64,000 nucleotides of DNA from Palsa-1150 sp036490515 (GTDB lineage Bacteria; Myxococcota_A; Polyangia; Polyangiales; Polyangiaceae). Position numbers and translations under genes: made by a program. The stretch lies in contig DASXDU010000047.1 of the NCBI GenBank assembly GCA_036490515.1, forward strand, positions 392,031 through 456,030, written 5' to 3'. How positions within the stretch are numbered: the first letter of the stretch is position 1; the number at the start of each line of letters is the position of its first letter. Under the pieces are notes generated by a model that saw nothing but the letters and a program-made list of their open reading frames with translations, was not told the DNA's origin and searched no databases. Positions 1 through 8,585 of this stretch are shown here, in pieces.

Positions 1-510
1 GGCGTGCTCGAACGCATGCTGCGTACGGAAGGGGTCGAGCGTGCGCTCGTCTTCACGCGCACCAAGCACGGCGCCAACCGGCTGTGCGATCACCTCGAGC
101 GCGCGGGCATCGGGTCCGCCGCCATCCACGGCAACAAGAGCCAGAGCGCGCGCGAGCGAGCGCTCGAGAACTTCAAGCGCGGGGTCACGCGCGTCCTGGT
201 CGCCACGGACGTCGCGGCCCGCGGCATCGACGTCGAGGGCGTCTCGCACGTCTTCAACTTCGACCTGCCGAACGACGCGGAGAGCTACGTGCACCGCATC
301 GGTCGCACGGGGCGCGCCGGCGCGGCCGGAAGCGCCGTCTCGCTCTGCGACCCGATCGACGAAAAGGGTCTGCTGCGAGACATCGAGCGGCTGATCCGCC
401 AGCGTCTGCCCGTCGTCGACGAAGGCGGACGGCTGGCGGAGCTGGCACCGGTGGGCGAGCCTGCGCGCAACGCGCGGCGGCTCAGTCCCAGCGATGCGCG
501 TCGAGCTTGA
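1..510 (+). CDS. DEAD-box RNA helicase, C-terminal part (5' end outside window)
   Basis: The gene enters the window already open and ends at a TGA at 508-510, so about 169 codons of the C-terminal RecA-like lobe are present. Helicase motifs appear in order: IV (ALVFTRTK), V (VLVATDVAARGIDV) and VI (YVHRIGRTGRAG), which bind RNA and ATP and couple hydrolysis to duplex unwinding. The tail after motif VI is short. An RhlE-type cytoplasmic helicase acting in RNA turnover or ribosome assembly is the closest guess. The Walker A and DEAD motifs lie outside the window. The last 29 bases overlap the 3' end of the convergent gene that follows. Confidence 0.9.
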   Translation, partial: GVLERMLRTEGVERALVFTRTKHGANRLCDHLERAGIGSAAIHGNKSQSARERALENFKRGVTRVLVATDVAARGIDVEGVSHVFNFDLPNDAESYVHRIGRTGRAGAAGSAVSLCDPIDEKGLLRDIERLIRQRLPVVDEGGRLAELAPVGEPARNARRLSPSDARRA

Positions 511-877
511 TGCGACCCACCTCGGCGTCGAGCCCGATGGCCGCTTCGGCCTTCGCCTCGGCGCCGCTGTCGACGCGCTTGCGGTAGGCGACGAACGCGG
601 CGTCGAGCTGCTGGACGGCCTCACGGATGGCGGCGCTCGTCGCCACGACGGCGGGCGCCCCGACGAACCGGCCCGCGGCGAGGCGATTGGCCGAGCCCAG
701 GCGATCCTGAAGGCTCGCGGCGCTGCGGCGCAGCGGCTCGGGGATCTCCTCTCCTCCGGTCTCCCACCGCGCGACGCGTACGGTCGCGTCGAGAGACTCG
801 AGGAGCAACTCGAGCGCGCTACGGAACGTGACGATGCGAGGGTCCTTGCCGGGACCTCGGTTCGCGGAGCCGTTCAC
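482..877 (-). CDS. conserved-looking hypothetical protein
   Basis: I do not recognise this 131-codon gene. It is mostly alpha-helical in character (Ala, Leu, Glu and Arg rich), with no signal peptide or membrane segment, and ends in ...DAHRWD. The start is uncertain. GTG at 877 is chosen because the reading frame upstream of it turns Arg/Pro/Ser-rich and loses the look of a real protein; GTG at 883 is equally possible. It converges on the helicase gene with a 29-bp overlap. About 290 bp upstream separate it from the divergent PfkB-type kinase, so both promoters should lie in that gap. Confidence 0.55.
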   Translation of the reverse strand: MNGSANRGPGKDPRIVTFRSALELLLESLDATVRVARWETGGEEIPEPLRRSAASLQDRLGSANRLAAGRFVGAPAVVATSAAIREAVQQLDAAFVAYRKRVDSGAEAKAEAAIGLDAEVGRIKLDAHRWD

Positions 878-1170
878 GGGCACCCCCGCTCGCGGATGGA
901 GAACGAGACGTTGCCCGCGTAGAGTCGGTTGCGCGCTGCGTGCATTTGCCGGTCGGTTCCTTTCGGGGCGCTTCGTGCCCCAGTCGTCACAGCCGGACGA
1001 GGAGGACCCGAACGAGTCGAGAAAACCGCGCGAGACCGGTGAGCGGTGGGGTTTAGCGCGTGCGCACGTGCAGAGCAAGCAACGGAATGGAGCCGAGGCG
1101 CGCGGCTGCGTGGGCGGCCGCGTGAGCGTGTGAGCGCGAGCACGTGCGCGTAGGATGGCGTCCCGGCACG

Positions 1171-2019
1171 ATGCCTGCCCTGCGAATCGCCGTCGTCGGT
1201 CACGTGGAGCACGTCACGCTCGGGCGGGTGGAAGGCGCCATCGCGCCGGGCGACGTCGTCCACCTGGTCGAGCCACGCTTCGTCCCGGCCGGAGGCGGCG
1301 GAATCGCGTTCGCGCAACTCTGCCGGAGCGACGCGGAGGTTCTCCTCTTCACGGCGGTCGGGCGCGACGACGCGGGCCGCGCGGTCGCCGAGCGCATCGC
1401 GGCGTCGCCGGCGCTCGTCCACGTTCACGCGGCCGTGCGCGACATCGACCACCCCCGCGTCGTCGTGGTGATCGACGGCGCCGGCCGACGCACGATCGTC
1501 GTGACGGGCGATCCCCTTCAGCCCCGGGCCGACGACGCCCTCCCCTGGCGGGAGATTGCGTCGTGCGACGCCGCGTACTTCACCGGCAACGATCCCGGCA
1601 GCCTCCGCCTCGCGCGCGCAGCGGCGCGGCTCGTCGTCGCCGCGCGCCGCGAGGCGGCCATCCGTGCGTCCTCGGTGGTCGCCGACGTCGTGGTCGGGAG
1701 CGTCGCCGACCCGCGCGAGAACCGCCCCTTCGATGCCTACGAGCCCGCCCCCGGCGCTCTCGTCCTGACGGACGGCCCACGCCCCGTGCGCATCGTGCGC
1801 CCGGGCGGCGTCACCTTCGTCGACGCCCCGCCCTCGCCCGATCGGGTCGCCGGCGACTACGGCGCGGGCGACAGCTTCGCCGCGGCGCTCACGTACTTCG
1901 TCGCGCACGGACTGCCGCTCGAAGAGGCGTGCCGCCGCGCGGGGCCGTTCGGTACGGCCGTTCTCCACGGCATCGATCCGCTCGAGACGCAAGCGACGCT
2001 CCGCCCGCCGGCCGCCTAG
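1171..2019 (+). CDS. PfkB-family carbohydrate kinase
   Basis: This 282-aa protein has the ribokinase/PfkB fold signature near its C-terminus (GDYGAGDSFAAAL), whose Asp is the catalytic base that activates the sugar hydroxyl. The N-terminal strand IAVVGHVEHV and the glycine-rich PAGGGGIAFAQL segment match the substrate-binding face. ATG 1171 is preferred because homologues begin just before the first beta strand; an in-frame GTG at 1144 adds nine implausible residues. The protein is slightly short for the family. The substrate cannot be told from sequence. Its TAG stop shares the bases CTAG with the stop of the convergent GH8 gene, leaving no room for a separate terminator. Confidence 0.85.
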   Translation: MPALRIAVVGHVEHVTLGRVEGAIAPGDVVHLVEPRFVPAGGGGIAFAQLCRSDAEVLLFTAVGRDDAGRAVAERIAASPALVHVHAAVRDIDHPRVVVVIDGAGRRTIVVTGDPLQPRADDALPWREIASCDAAYFTGNDPGSLRLARAAARLVVAARREAAIRASSVVADVVVGSVADPRENRPFDAYEPAPGALVLTDGPRPVRIVRPGGVTFVDAPPSPDRVAGDYGAGDSFAAALTYFVAHGLPLEEACRRAGPFGTAVLHGIDPLETQATLRPPAA

Positions 2020-3410
2020 CGCGCGCGACGGCGACGCCCGATTGCGAGCCCCGCGGCGGCGACGGCGAGCCACGCGCCGCCGCCGGGGCCGCTCGAACCG
2101 ACGACGTCGCACCCGCACGTCGCGCGCGGAGGCGGAGCGGGCGGGAACGCCAGCGGGTGGCGGGGATCGACGGGGACCCCGGGAGGCGGCCCGGCATCGG
2201 CCGGCGAAGCGCTCGGGGCGACGCTCGGCGCGGGCACCGCGGCGCTTGCGGCGAGGGGCGGGAGACCACCGGGCTTCCAGAAGTTGCCGCTCAGCATGAG
2301 CAGGTAGAGCGTGCGGAGCGATGACCCGTAGTACGAGCCGTTGTCGTCGGCGATGTGCGCGAAGTCGCCGGCGAAGGCGTCGACGGACGCCTGGCTCTTC
2401 GTCATGGCACCGCACGTCCAGCCGCCGACCCACACGTTGAGCTGGCGGTATTTCGCGTTGGAGGTGGGCTTGCCGTCCGTCTCGTAGCCGTCGACGAGGT
2501 TCCCGATGCCGACCGACGTCGCCCAGTCGGTCATCCGGTCGTCGAGGTCCTTCGCGCCCGCCGTCCCGTACCAGAGGTAGTCCAGCGCGGCGCGCCACGG
2601 GATGCGGCATCCGTTGTAGTCGACGTGCCCCTTGCCCTTCACGGTGACGCCGTGCCCGTCGACCTCGTCGGCGACCAGACCCGTCTTCGCGTTGCGGTTC
2701 GACAGCCAGAGCGCGATGGCGTCGTCGGCCGCCTTGCTCCAGTAGTCGTCCTTCGTCAGCTCGGCGAAGACCCGGTAGTACCCGGGCATCCAGTACGACG
2801 TGTTGCTGTGGTCGCAGCCCCCGCCCCAGTTGCCCATCTTGGCGACGTTGCGCCGCGTGTCCGGGCACGTCGTGAAGTCCACGCGCTTCAGCGTCGCGAG
2901 GTAGTCGAGCGCCGTCTGGCGGTAGGCGTCGCCCCACTGATCGATGGCCGCGACCAGCGCGAACCCGATGTCGGCGTCGCCGTCGGTCGCCGATCCCGCG
3001 CCGCCCACGGACTCGTCGAACCCCTTGCAGGTGACCTTCCACCCCATGAGGCCGTCCTTGTCGAGGTTCTTCTGCACGAACTTCCAGAGGCCGTCGAAGA
3101 CGTCGCGCTCGCCCATGTACGCGGCGATGACCATCCCGTAGCCCATGCCCTCCGAGACCGTGGACCCGTGCGGGCTGTCGAAGTCGACGCGGTAGGTCCC
3201 CTCCCCGCAGTCGTTCATCAGGTACCGGTTCTTCCAGTTCCGGTACGAGGACTGGACCATCTCGTTCGTGATGCCGGCGGGGACGAAGCCGTGCGCGTAG
3301 CCGGGGTGCTGAGGAAAGGGGCGCCGCTGCGCGCGCGCGGGGCCGGCGACCGAGACGCCGGCGAGGACGGCGCAGGCGGACAGGAGCGCACGGGCGAGAG
3401 TCCGAGCCAT
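2016..3410 (-). CDS. secreted glycoside hydrolase family 8 (endoglucanase-type) with MYXO-CTERM tail
   Basis: This 464-aa protein starts with a Sec signal peptide (cleavage near GPARAQ) and continues as a GH8 (alpha/alpha)6 barrel. The segment STVSEGMGYGM carries the catalytic acid Glu and ATDGDADIGFAL the conserved Asp. GH8 enzymes hydrolyse beta-1,4 glucans such as cellulose, lichenan, chitosan or xylan; the exact substrate is not readable. After residue ~380 comes a Pro/Ala linker, then CGCDVVGSSGPGGG, a hydrophobic helix and RRRRAR. That is the layout of the MYXO-CTERM signal (Cys, transmembrane helix, basic tail), recognised in myxobacteria by a rhomboid-type sorting protease. The product is therefore probably exported and displayed on the cell surface. 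Confidence 0.9.
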   Translation of the reverse strand: MARTLARALLSACAVLAGVSVAGPARAQRRPFPQHPGYAHGFVPAGITNEMVQSSYRNWKNRYLMNDCGEGTYRVDFDSPHGSTVSEGMGYGMVIAAYMGERDVFDGLWKFVQKNLDKDGLMGWKVTCKGFDESVGGAGSATDGDADIGFALVAAIDQWGDAYRQTALDYLATLKRVDFTTCPDTRRNVAKMGNWGGGCDHSNTSYWMPGYYRVFAELTKDDYWSKAADDAIALWLSNRNAKTGLVADEVDGHGVTVKGKGHVDYNGCRIPWRAALDYLWYGTAGAKDLDDRMTDWATSVGIGNLVDGYETDGKPTSNAKYRQLNVWVGGWTCGAMTKSQASVDAFAGDFAHIADDNGSYYGSSLRTLYLLMLSGNFWKPGGLPPLAASAAVPAPSVAPSASPADAGPPPGVPVDPRHPLAFPPAPPPRATCGCDVVGSSGPGGGAWLAVAAAGLAIGRRRRAR

Positions 3411-3468
3411 GCGGGCGATCCTTACGCGCCGATCGGCGGAAGTCGACCCGTGTGCCTGGTCGAGCCCG

Positions 3469-4362
3469 TCACGCGCCGAGTTCGACGTCGACCTTCTCGA
3501 CCAGCGCCTGGACGTCGTCGTCCGCCACGCCGGCGCCGAGCGCGATCGCGCGAAGCGCCGCGAGCTCGCCGAGCGACATCCCCTCGCTGACGAGCGCGAC
3601 CGCCGCCCCCGCGAGGATGCCCTCCTTCGCGACGCCGTGCTTCGCGAGCGACTCGCCGACGGCCCGCGCGTCGGCCGCGAACCCGGAGGACGCGGCCATC
3701 TGCGTGACCGTGTCCTCGAGGTCGCCGGCCTCGATCCCGAGCTTGTCGGCGATGATCTCGAGCGCGTCGCGCTCGGCGTCGTGGAGCGACGCGTCGGCCG
3801 CGGAGAGGATGCACCCCGCCTGCAGGATCGCCCTGGCCGCCTGCGCGTCGCCGCGCTTCTTCACCGCATCGAGCGCGCCCAGCACCTGCGCGAGGTTCCG
3901 CGGGGCGCGCCCCATCTGGTAGCCCCCCTGCTCGAGGTCGGCCTTGTCCTCGGCCATGGCCTTCTTCAGGCCCTGCAGCGCCCCGAGGCGGTAGAGCGGC
4001 CCGAGGAGCTTGCGGCCGACCGTGGCAGGCGCCTCGGCGGTGATCTTCACCTCCGTGCCGCTGTTCGAGCCGACGAACTCGTGGCGCATCACCATTCCGG
4101 CGTTGGCCCCTTCGACGAACCGGATGACGAACGTTCCGTCGCGCCGATCCTCGAGGAACGACACGTCGGACTGCGGGACGCCCATGACCGAGAACGTGCG
4201 GCGCACCTTGCGCTCGCCCGGACCCGCCGGCTCCCACTGGTAGGTCACGTCCGGGTGGACGTTTGCCCGAATGTGGTGATCGATGTCGCGGTACTGCGCG
4301 CGCACGACGTCGACCGGCGCCTTGATCCGGATCGACGCGGAAATGGAGATGGTGTCCGCCAC
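3469..4362 (-). CDS. SRPBCC-domain protein with C-terminal TerB-like helical domain
   Basis: A 297-aa protein. Residues ~1-150 look like an SRPBCC (START/Bet v1-like) lipid- or ligand-binding fold: ISISASIRIKAPVDVVRAQYRDIDHH, then strands up to GTEVKITAEAP. Residues ~190-297 are helical with acidic turns (DAERDALEIIADKLGI, SLGELAALRAIALGAG) like the TerB/DUF533 helical-bundle family. GTG 4362 is chosen because GAGGAG lies a few bases upstream and the frame before it is not protein-like. The domain combination is unusual and no enzymatic function can be assigned. It lies downstream of, and on the same strand as, the small membrane protein and kup. Confidence 0.7.
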   Translation of the reverse strand: MADTISISASIRIKAPVDVVRAQYRDIDHHIRANVHPDVTYQWEPAGPGERKVRRTFSVMGVPQSDVSFLEDRRDGTFVIRFVEGANAGMVMRHEFVGSNSGTEVKITAEAPATVGRKLLGPLYRLGALQGLKKAMAEDKADLEQGGYQMGRAPRNLAQVLGALDAVKKRGDAQAARAILQAGCILSAADASLHDAERDALEIIADKLGIEAGDLEDTVTQMAASSGFAADARAVGESLAKHGVAKEGILAGAAVALVSEGMSLGELAALRAIALGAGVADDDVQALVEKVDVELGA

Positions 4363-4430
4363 GGGCCCCTCCTCGGAGTCCCCGAGGAATACCCCGAACC
4401 GCACCCGTTGGCACGCGTGCCGAGCGCGTC

Positions 4431-4652
4431 TCAGGTGGATCGGCGACTTCGCAGCAGGAGCGTCGCCGCGACCACGAGGATCGCCACGGCGAGGGCGACC
4501 TCGGTCGAAAACCACTCTCCCCGCAGACCGGCCACCACGCAGCGGACGACCGCGAGAAGCACGACCACCCCCGTCGCGACTGCGATCTCGCGGTTGCGCC
4601 TCCTGCGCGGGGCGGAGACCTCGGCGCGGGACTCTCGGTACGGGTGGCGCAT
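4431..4652 (-). CDS. small two-helix membrane protein
   Basis: A 73-codon gene between kup and the SRPBCC gene, on the same strand. It has a basic N-terminus (RHPYRESRAE then RRRRNR), followed by two hydrophobic segments (VATGVVVLLAVVRCVVAGL and VALAVAILVVAATLLL) separated by a short polar turn, and an Arg-rich end. This predicts a hairpin inner-membrane protein. It starts 18 bp after the kup stop codon, so co-transcription with kup is likely. I do not recognise the family; a role beside the potassium transporter is only a guess from position. Confidence 0.5.
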   Translation of the reverse strand: MRHPYRESRAEVSAPRRRRNREIAVATGVVVLLAVVRCVVAGLRGEWFSTEVALAVAILVVAATLLLRSRRST

Positions 4653-4669
4653 CGTCGCGGCTCGCCCGC

Positions 4670-6619
4670 CTAGAGATCGATCTGCATGCCGAGCTCCACG
4701 ACGCGGCCGGGAGGGAGCCCGAAGTACGCGGTCGCCGGGACGGCGTTGCGGGAGATGAAGGCGAAGAGCGCCTTGCGCCAGCGCGACATGCGCGACGAGC
4801 CGGTCGTGAGGAGCGTCTCGCGGCCGAGGAAGTAGCTGGTGCTGCCCGGGTCGACCTTGAGGCCGAAGCGCGCGCAGTCCTGGAGGGCCGCGGGGACGTT
4901 CGGGTCTTCCATGAAGCCGAACGACATGGTCACGCGGAAGAAGCCGTGCGAGAGCGGCTCGGCCATCACGCGGTCGTCCGGCGCGACCGCCGGTACGTGC
5001 TGCGACGCCACCCGCAGGAGGACGACCTGCTCGTGGAGCGCCTGGTTGTGCTTGAAGTGGTGCAGGAGCACCGGGGGCACGCCGTCCGTGTTGGCCGTCA
5101 TGAAGACGGCCGTCCCCTTCACGCGCGGCGGCTTGCGCGCGCCGAGGTCGGCGAGGAACGCGTCGAGCGGGAACATCGCCTCGGCCATCCGCATCCCGAG
5201 GTAGCGGCGGCCCGTGTTCCACGTCGTCATCACGGTGTAGATGACGCCGCCGAGCAGGAGCGGGAACCAGCCGCCGTCGACGATCTTCGCCGCGCACGCG
5301 GTGAAATAGGCGAGGTCGATCGCGAGGAAGGCCCCGGCGAGCGGGAGGATCTTCCAGAGGGGCCACTGCCACCGGCGGCGCGCGACGACGGCGTACGTGA
5401 TGCTCGTGATGGCCATCGTCCCGGTGACCGCGATGCCGTATGCGGCGCCGAGAGCGCTCGAGCTCTTGAATCCGAGGACCAGGCCGACGCACGCGACCGC
5501 GAGCATCCAGTTGATCTCGGGGACGTAGATCTGCCCCTCGGTGTCCTTCGACGTGTGGACGATCGTCACGCGCGGGAAGAACCCGAGCTGCACCGCCTGC
5601 TGCGTCAGCGAGTAGGCCCCGGAGATGAGCGCCTGGGACGCGACGACCGTCGCCGCCGTGGAGACGACGACGGACGGGTAGAGCGCCCAGCCGGGGACGA
5701 TCGCGTAGAACGGGTTCGCGGCGAGCTCCTGGTGCCCGAGGAGCGCAGCGCCCTGGCCGAAGTAGTTGAGCAGGAGCGCGGGGAAGACGAGGACCACCCA
5801 CGAGCGCCGGATGGGGCCCGCGCCGAAGTGGCCCATGTCGGCGTAGAGGGCCTCCGCGCCGGTGATCGCGAGGACGACCCCGCCGAGCACGAGGAAGCCG
5901 TGCCCGCCGTTGCGGACGAAGAACTCGACGGCGTAGCGCGGGTCGAGCGCGCGGAGGATGCCGGGGCTGCGGACCACCTTCGCCGCGCCGAGACCCGCGA
6001 TGGCGACGAACCAGACGAGCATCACCGGACCGAAGACGCGACCGACGCGCTCGGTGCCGCGCTTCTGCACGAAGAAGAGCGCGAGGAGCGTCGCCACGGT
6101 GAGCGGGACGATCGCGGGATCGAGCGCGCGCGTGGCGACGCCGAGGCCCTCGACGGCCGAGAGGACGGAGATGGCGGGCGTGATGACGCCGTCGCCGTAG
6201 AGGAGGGCGGCGCCGAAGAGGACGAGCAGCACGAGGAACCCGGGGCCCGCGCGGCTGGCGGGCGTGCCGGGCGCGGCCACCTTGCGCGGGACGAGCGCGA
6301 GCAGCGCGAGGATGCCGCCCTCGCCGCGGTTGTCCGCCTGGAGGATGAAGGTGAGGTACTTGATCGCGACGACCGAGGTGAGCGTCCAGACGATGAGCGA
6401 CAGGATGCCGAGGACGTTCACGGGGGTCGGCGCCACGTGGTGGTCGCCCGTGAAGCACTCCTTCATCGCGTAGAGCGGGCTCGTGCCGATGTCGCCGTAG
6501 ACGACCCCGAGCGCAGGAATGGCGAGCTTCCACGCGGCCGCGCGGTCCCGCTCCTCGGTGGGCAGCCCCGGGAGGGAGGCTGCCGCGGCGCGTTGCGCCC
6601 GGGTCAGCGGCGCGGTCAT
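4670..6619 (-). CDS. kup: Kup-type potassium uptake permease
   Basis: At 649 aa this matches the usual KUP/HAK/KT length. The N-terminal signature is LGVVYGDIGTSPLYAMKECF, the hallmark of proton-coupled potassium symporters, followed by about twelve hydrophobic membrane segments and a cytoplasmic C-terminal domain of ~170 residues ending in GRVVELGMQIDL. Further family motifs are GEGGILALLAL, ALLYGDGVITPAISVLSA and FGQGAALL. It should import K+ at low external concentration or low pH. The next two genes follow on the same strand within a short distance. No riboswitch-like structure is obvious in the upstream ~100 bp. Confidence 0.95.
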   Translation of the reverse strand: MTAPLTRAQRAAAASLPGLPTEERDRAAAWKLAIPALGVVYGDIGTSPLYAMKECFTGDHHVAPTPVNVLGILSLIVWTLTSVVAIKYLTFILQADNRGEGGILALLALVPRKVAAPGTPASRAGPGFLVLLVLFGAALLYGDGVITPAISVLSAVEGLGVATRALDPAIVPLTVATLLALFFVQKRGTERVGRVFGPVMLVWFVAIAGLGAAKVVRSPGILRALDPRYAVEFFVRNGGHGFLVLGGVVLAITGAEALYADMGHFGAGPIRRSWVVLVFPALLLNYFGQGAALLGHQELAANPFYAIVPGWALYPSVVVSTAATVVASQALISGAYSLTQQAVQLGFFPRVTIVHTSKDTEGQIYVPEINWMLAVACVGLVLGFKSSSALGAAYGIAVTGTMAITSITYAVVARRRWQWPLWKILPLAGAFLAIDLAYFTACAAKIVDGGWFPLLLGGVIYTVMTTWNTGRRYLGMRMAEAMFPLDAFLADLGARKPPRVKGTAVFMTANTDGVPPVLLHHFKHNQALHEQVVLLRVASQHVPAVAPDDRVMAEPLSHGFFRVTMSFGFMEDPNVPAALQDCARFGLKVDPGSTSYFLGRETLLTTGSSRMSRWRKALFAFISRNAVPATAYFGLPPGRVVELGMQIDL

Positions 6620-6716
6620 CGCCGGGAAGGCTAGCGCATTAAGAAAACATTAGGACAGGCTCTCGACGCACAACCGCGCGAGCTTCCGCGTCTTTCCGCG
6701 TGCTCTGCCACGCCGC

Positions 6717-7430
6717 TCAGGCGCACCCGTCGGGCCCGCAGACGGCCGCCTCGTCCGCTGCGCCGGGTGCATCGGCCTTCTCCGGTACGGAGGACCATGC
6801 TTGCTCGAGCGCCTGGCCGAGGACCTCGGCCGGCTGCGCGCCCGATACGGCGAGCCGCCCGCCGAACACGAAGAACGGCACGCCCGAGATGCCGATCCTG
6901 CGCGCCGCCTCCTCGTCCTCGCGAACCTCGTCGGCGTAGCGGTCGCTCGCGAGCACCTCCCGCGCCTCGGCGGCGTCGAGCCCGACCTCGCCTGCCAGGC
7001 GCGCGAGGACCTCGCGATCGCCGATCGGCTCCCCCTCCGTCATGTAGGCCCGGAACAGCCGGTCCTTCATCGCGTCGTGCACGCCGCGCTCGGCCGCGAA
7101 GTGCATGAGGCGATGCCCGTCGAACGTGTTGCCGCTCCGCGCCCGGAAGAGCTGCAGGTCCAGCCCGTCCTTCGCCGCCACGTCGATGACGCGCTGGATC
7201 ATCGCCCGTGCCTCGCCGACGGACCGACCGTACTTGCGCGCGAGGTGCTCGACCTGATCCCCTTCGCGCGCGGCCGGCGCCGACCCGTCGAGCTCGAACG
7301 CGTGCCACACGACCTCGACGTCGTCGCGATGCGCGAAGGCGCCGAGCGCGACCTGGAGGCGCCGATCGCCGATGGCGCACCACGGGCATACGATGTCGGA
7401 CCACACGTCGACGGTCAGCTTCTTCGCCAT
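6717..7430 (-). CDS. DsbA-family oxidoreductase, FrnE-like
   Basis: A 237-aa thioredoxin-fold protein with a CPWC active site at residues 15-18 (SDIVCPWCAIGDRRL) and an inserted helical domain. The cis-Pro loop reads ISGVPFFVFGGRLAVSGAQ, typical of the FrnE/2-hydroxychromene-2-carboxylate isomerase branch of the DsbA superfamily. There is no signal peptide, so it acts in the cytoplasm, probably as a disulfide oxidoreductase or isomerase linked to oxidative stress. The extreme C-terminus adds a second Cys pair (VCGPDGCA), possibly a resolving or metal-binding site. It appears monocistronic, between kup and the divergent propeller lipoprotein. Confidence 0.88.
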   Translation of the reverse strand: MAKKLTVDVWSDIVCPWCAIGDRRLQVALGAFAHRDDVEVVWHAFELDGSAPAAREGDQVEHLARKYGRSVGEARAMIQRVIDVAAKDGLDLQLFRARSGNTFDGHRLMHFAAERGVHDAMKDRLFRAYMTEGEPIGDREVLARLAGEVGLDAAEAREVLASDRYADEVREDEEAARRIGISGVPFFVFGGRLAVSGAQPAEVLGQALEQAWSSVPEKADAPGAADEAAVCGPDGCA

Positions 7431-7508
7431 GCGCAGAACCTAGGCACGCTTCGGACGCGGCGCCAACCGGCTGCGGCGCCCCGGCTGGAGAAGTAGACTG
7501 CTCGGCCG

Positions 7509-8558
7509 ATGCCCCTCGGTCGCACGCTCGTTCTCGCCGCAGCTCCGGTCCTCCTCCTCGCCGCCGTCGCGTGCTCGCGCAGCAAGCCGGCCCCCGCACT
7601 CCTCTACGTCAGCGACGAGGCGGGTGGCGCGGTCGTCGGCATCGACCCGGCCAACGGTGCCATCGTGACGCGCATCCCCGTCGGCAAGCGGCCCCGCGGG
7701 CTCCACGTCTCGCGCGACGGCAAGAAGCTCTACGTCGCGCTCTCGGGCTCGCCCCGCGGCGGGCCCGGCGTCGACGAGTCGAAGCTCCCGCCGGCCGACC
7801 GCAGCGCCGACGGGATCGGCGTCGTGGACCTGGTGGCGCGCAAGCTCCTGAACACCTTCCCGAGCGGCCAGGATCCCGAAGCGTTCGATCTCTCGCCCGA
7901 CGGCCAGACGCTCTACGTCTCGAACGAGGAGACCGCGGAGATGAGCGTCCTCGACGTCGTCTCCGGCACGGTGCGGAAGCGCGTTCCCGTGGGCCGCGAG
8001 CCCGAGGGCGTGACCGTGCGGCCCGACGGCAAGGTCGTCTTCGTGACCTCCGAGCTCGACGACGAGGTGACCGCGATCGACACCGGGTCGCTCGCCGTGC
8101 TCGGGCAGATCCACACGGGGAAGCGACCGCGCTCCGTCGTCTTCGCGAGGGACGGCCGCACGGCGTTCGTGCCCGACGAGATGGGCGCGCGCATCACCGT
8201 CATCGACGGCGTCGCGCTCCAGCCTCTCGGGGACATCGACATCCACCTCGACTCGCCGATGCCGAGCGGTCCCCGCCCGATGGGGGGCGCGCTCTCGCCC
8301 GACGGAAAGACCGTCTACGTCTCGACCGGGCGCGGCGGCTCGATCGCCGTCATCGACGTCGCGTCGCGCAAGCAGGTGCGGTCGCTCGACGGCGTCGGCG
8401 ATCGCCCCTGGGGCATCGCCGTCAGCCCCGACGGGGCCCGCCTCTACTCGGCGAACGGCACGTCCGGGGACGTCTCGTTCGTCAACCTCGCGACGGGGAA
8501 CGTCGACCGCCGCGTGGCGACCGGCGGCCTGCCGTGGGGCGCCGTCCTCGCGCCATGA
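7509..8558 (+). CDS. YVTN-type beta-propeller lipoprotein
   Basis: A 349-aa protein with a lipoprotein signal (LLLAAVAC, lipid-anchored Cys at ~22) followed by seven-bladed beta-propeller repeats of the YVTN/YncE class: LYVSDEAGGAVVGIDP, LYVALSGS, LYVSNEETAEMSVLD, VFVTSELDDEVTAIDT, AFVPDEMGARITVIDG, VYVSTGRGGSIAVID and LYSANGTSGDVSFVN. Such propellers serve as binding scaffolds on the periplasmic or outer-membrane side, sometimes for surface polysaccharide or metal; no catalytic residues are apparent. ATG 7509 directly precedes the signal peptide. It stands divergent to the FrnE-like gene and convergent to the next lipoprotein. Confidence 0.82.
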   Translation: MPLGRTLVLAAAPVLLLAAVACSRSKPAPALLYVSDEAGGAVVGIDPANGAIVTRIPVGKRPRGLHVSRDGKKLYVALSGSPRGGPGVDESKLPPADRSADGIGVVDLVARKLLNTFPSGQDPEAFDLSPDGQTLYVSNEETAEMSVLDVVSGTVRKRVPVGREPEGVTVRPDGKVVFVTSELDDEVTAIDTGSLAVLGQIHTGKRPRSVVFARDGRTAFVPDEMGARITVIDGVALQPLGDIDIHLDSPMPSGPRPMGGALSPDGKTVYVSTGRGGSIAVIDVASRKQVRSLDGVGDRPWGIAVSPDGARLYSANGTSGDVSFVNLATGNVDRRVATGGLPWGAVLAP

Positions 8559-8585
8559 GACCTGGCGCCACGGGCGACGGCTCGC

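Noticed and set aside
4283..6634. Long plus-strand open frame opposite kup
   Set aside because: Kup motifs on the minus strand are unambiguous; the plus-strand product is low-complexity Arg/Glu/Asp and has no start signal.
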